Positions 62,616-64,000 of a DNA stretch of 64,000 nucleotides are shown here, one piece after another (the stretch's first letter is position 1; every line of letters starts with the position of its first letter). The notes beneath the pieces are model-generated. The model did not search any database, had not been told where the DNA came from, and saw only the letters and a program-made list of their open reading frames with translations. Both the position numbers and the translations under genes were made by a program. Source of the stretch: Bacillus testis (lineage in GTDB: Bacteria > Bacillota > Bacilli > Bacillales > DSM-1321); NCBI RefSeq assembly GCF_001243895.1, contig NZ_LN851186.1, positions 641,057-705,056 of the forward strand. The letters are read 5' to 3'.

Positions 62616-62680
62616 GGAATTTTCCAAAGCAGGACAAGGAGTAGGTGTGGTGCTTTGCTTCTTTTTCTTGGCATTAATCC

Positions 62681-62716
62681 AAAAAGCCGTCCAGTTCAGA
62701 TGTTGGACGGCTAAGT
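62681..62716 (+). terminator. Terminator after the zinc-ribbon gene
   Basis: AGCCGTCCA and TGGACGGCT arms with flanking A run and AAGTTT. Confidence 0.75.
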
Positions 62717-62725
62717 TTATTCTTT

Positions 62726-62898
62726 TAAGAAAGGGTGCTCCAGTTTGTACGGAGCTCAACGGAGGTCTTCCGCTTTTCTTTGATCCAGCTGCAGTGACCA
62801 GGGACTAGCAAACTTCGCTCTTTTCCCTACGATAAGTCAACATCGGTTCGTTCCTCACCGTGTTTCCTTTATCTCAGGAAAAGGGCTCCAGTTTGTAC
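62726..62898. repeat. Further copy of the 146/149-bp repeat, interrupted by the IS
   Basis: CTCCAGTTTGTACGGAGCT at 62738 to the next CTCCAGTTTGTAC at 62886 (148 bp). It most resembles the units at 56626 and 57070 (GGAGGTCTTCCGC, AGTGACCAGGGACTAGCAAACT). The second unit stops at base 62898, where the IS inverted repeat begins. Confidence 0.9.
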
Positions 62899-62943
62899 TG
62901 AACTGCTCCCTGTCAAGTAGACAGCCGAAATAACAAAAATGCT

Positions 62944-63870
62944 TTAAGCGGCTTGAGCCCTAAATTCTAATGGGCTTAAGCCGTTTAATCGTTTTTGAAA
63001 ACGGTCATTATTATAAAAATCTATGTATTCATCAATCGCTTTTTGTAACGCTTCATACGTCTTATATGTATGTAGATAATATTTTTCACATTTTAATGTG
63101 CCCCAGAACGATTCCATGGGTCCGTTGTCGATGCATTTCCCTACCCGTGACATACTATGTGTTAATTTGGCTTTAGTGATGATTTCCTTGAACCCATGCG
63201 ATGTGTATTGATAGCCACGATCACTATGAATCAAAGGCTTTTCTTCTTTTAACGATGAGATTGCTTGATTAAGTGTATCAAATACTAATGGGTTATTATT
63301 CGAATGGCTTAATACATAGCTGACAATGGAGCCGTCATAAAGGTCCAAAATGGCACTTAAATAAGCCTTTTGTGACTGGCCATACTTGAGTTCTGTCACG
63401 TCCGTTACCCATTTTTCATTCGGTTTGTCAGCTGTAAATTCCCGATTCAGCCTATTTTCAGCTAAGTGCTGGGCAGGCGAAGACACATACCGTTTTCGTT
63501 TTCGGCGGATGACCGACTTTAACCCCCTTATATTCATAAGGCGGTATATGCGTTTCACATTCACCTTTGGTTTGTTTTCAGCTTGGCGTTTCCGATTGAT
63601 GTTTAAGGCTACTCGACGGTATCCATAAATGCCATTTACCTGTGTATAGATCGCTTGGATTTCTTCCAGGATTGAACGGTTTTCTGTCTCTCGTTTGGAA
63701 GGGGAACGCTGAAGCCATTTGTAATAAGCTGCGCGCGAAACGCCCGCAATATCACATAATAAAAGAATAGGGAGATGGTCTTTCTCGTGTAATTCTTGAA
63801 TCGCTTGATAGTGGCTTTGGTGGCGAACCTTCGCTAACGACGCCTCCTTTCGATTTCCTCTAACTTTTTT
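62944..63870 (-). CDS. IS3-family transposase OrfB (DDE integrase core)
   Basis: Catalytic half of the transposase, made as an OrfAB fusion by -1 frameshifting. From the slip site the frame is open for 308 codons. It has an HTH-21-type N-terminal part (HLPILLLCDIAGVSRAAYYKW, YGYRRVALNINRKR) and the DDE core: WVTDVTELKYG (first Asp), LIHSDRGYQYTSHGF (second Asp) and GPMESFWGTLKCE (Glu), ending GLSPLEFRAQAA. No independent ATG near the beginning; an internal GTG at 63564 would miss the N-terminal part. Intact, so the element may still be active. Confidence 0.92.
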   Translation of the reverse strand, partial: KKVRGNRKEASLAKVRHQSHYQAIQELHEKDHLPILLLCDIAGVSRAAYYKWLQRSPSKRETENRSILEEIQAIYTQVNGIYGYRRVALNINRKRQAENKPKVNVKRIYRLMNIRGLKSVIRRKRKRYVSSPAQHLAENRLNREFTADKPNEKWVTDVTELKYGQSQKAYLSAILDLYDGSIVSYVLSHSNNNPLVFDTLNQAISSLKEEKPLIHSDRGYQYTSHGFKEIITKAKLTHSMSRVGKCIDNGPMESFWGTLKCEKYYLHTYKTYEALQKAIDEYIDFYNNDRFQKRLNGLSPLEFRAQAA

Positions 63871-64000
63871 AAGAATAGATTTTCTGCCCGCAAGCGTTCG
63901 TTTTCCTTTTCTAATCGTCTCATCTGTAATCTCATTTTTTCATCAGGTGTTAATTCAGCTTCGCTCTTTGTCCGACCGCGTTTATCTCTTAATCCTTCTT
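63834..64000 (-). CDS. IS3-family OrfA, C-terminal part
   Basis: DNA-binding partner frame of the transposase, 5' end outside the window. The visible end reads LTPDEKMRLQMRRLEKEN then ERLRAENLFLKKLEEIERRR, a leucine-zipper-like helix typical of OrfA. It stops at 63834. OrfB lies in the -1 frame; the A6G slip sequence (plus-strand CTTTTTT, 63864-63870) is in the overlap. Confidence 0.88.
   Translation of the reverse strand, partial: EGLRDKRGRTKSEAELTPDEKMRLQMRRLEKENERLRAENLFLKKLEEIERRRR

Larger units (their letters stand above)
62899..64000 (-). mobile_element. IS3-family insertion sequence (IS150-like), cut by the window edge
   Basis: The terminal inverted repeat starts TGAACTGCTCCC at 62899. 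Two overlapping transposase frames follow on the minus strand with a -1 frameshift site. The element sits inside the repeat unit that begins at 62886; its other end and target duplication lie beyond 64000. Confidence 0.9.

Noticed and set aside
1..64000. CRISPR array, tRNA/rRNA genes, prophage, toxin-antitoxin or defence island
   Set aside because: No short regularly spaced direct repeats, no tRNA-like cloverleaf or rRNA stretches, and no phage or defence genes were found; the only tandem array has 146/149-bp units without spacers.

Overview
The window looks like chromosome of a low-to-moderate G+C, endospore-former-type Bacillota, family Bacillaceae. Many products read as close relatives of Bacillus subtilis proteins (GatCAB, DgkB, RlmD, Des/DesK/DesR, NupC, Pdp, ThiT), ribosome-binding sites are strong GGAGG types, and regulation uses S-box, TPP and glycine riboswitches plus intrinsic terminators. 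The species cannot be fixed from the sequence alone. No rRNA, tRNA, CRISPR array, phage or origin was seen.

Layout. 1-3.9 kb: nucleoside salvage (cdd 3' end, nupC, pdp, deoC). 4.1-12.8 kb: translation and lipid housekeeping (gatCAB, a PH-domain membrane protein, dgkB, a hydrolase, rlmD). 12.8-16 kb: an accessory patch (OhrR-like regulator with a divergent haloperoxidase-type hydrolase, a GNAT, a small membrane protein) ending in a copy of the rlmD 3' end. 16-18.2 kb: an ECF S-component divergent from pdxK. 18.4-20.3 kb: an HTH-AbrB fusion regulator in an overlapping operon with an ABC exporter. 20.6-24.7 kb: S-box, metNIQ and an M20 hydrolase. 25-31 kb: an SLH/C5-epimerase-like surface protein, a cytochrome P450, a HAD phosphatase and an SDR. 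31.7-38.9 kb: amino-acid permeases, adhP with a Rex-type operator, a MocR/EamA pair, and a glycine riboswitch ahead of an AapA-like permease. 40.7-44.1 kb: a three-gene sugar operon best read as deoxyribose uptake and phosphorylation. 44.2-50 kb: MCP, TPP riboswitch and thiT, OsmC, a dehydrogenase, an MFS exporter. 50.6-54.6 kb: the des-desK-desR cold-shock membrane-fluidity system and proC. 54.6-62.6 kb: an HD hydrolase, an orphan gene, a tandem repeat array, a CoA-transferase with a LytTR regulator, and an ABC operon. 62.7-64 kb: another copy of the tandem repeat, interrupted by an IS3-family (IS150-like) element that runs off the window.

How parts connect. Pdp and DeoC (1.9-3.9 kb) turn deoxyribonucleosides into acetaldehyde and glyceraldehyde-3-phosphate. 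The operon at 40.7-44.1 kb would feed free deoxyribose into the same aldolase, and AdhP could reduce the acetaldehyde. Two ECF S-components (thiamine; probably pyridoxine) lack their own energising module and presumably share one encoded elsewhere.

Most unusual features. First, a 146/149-bp alternating tandem repeat whose predicted hairpin stems differ between units but stay complementary; it also supplies the last codons of the CoA-transferase. Second, a dispersed intergenic element of about 165 bp with two potential stems, two full copies and four partial or degraded ones. Third, a single-aptamer glycine riboswitch with a visible terminator/antiterminator layout predicting glycine-dependent shut-off of a permease.
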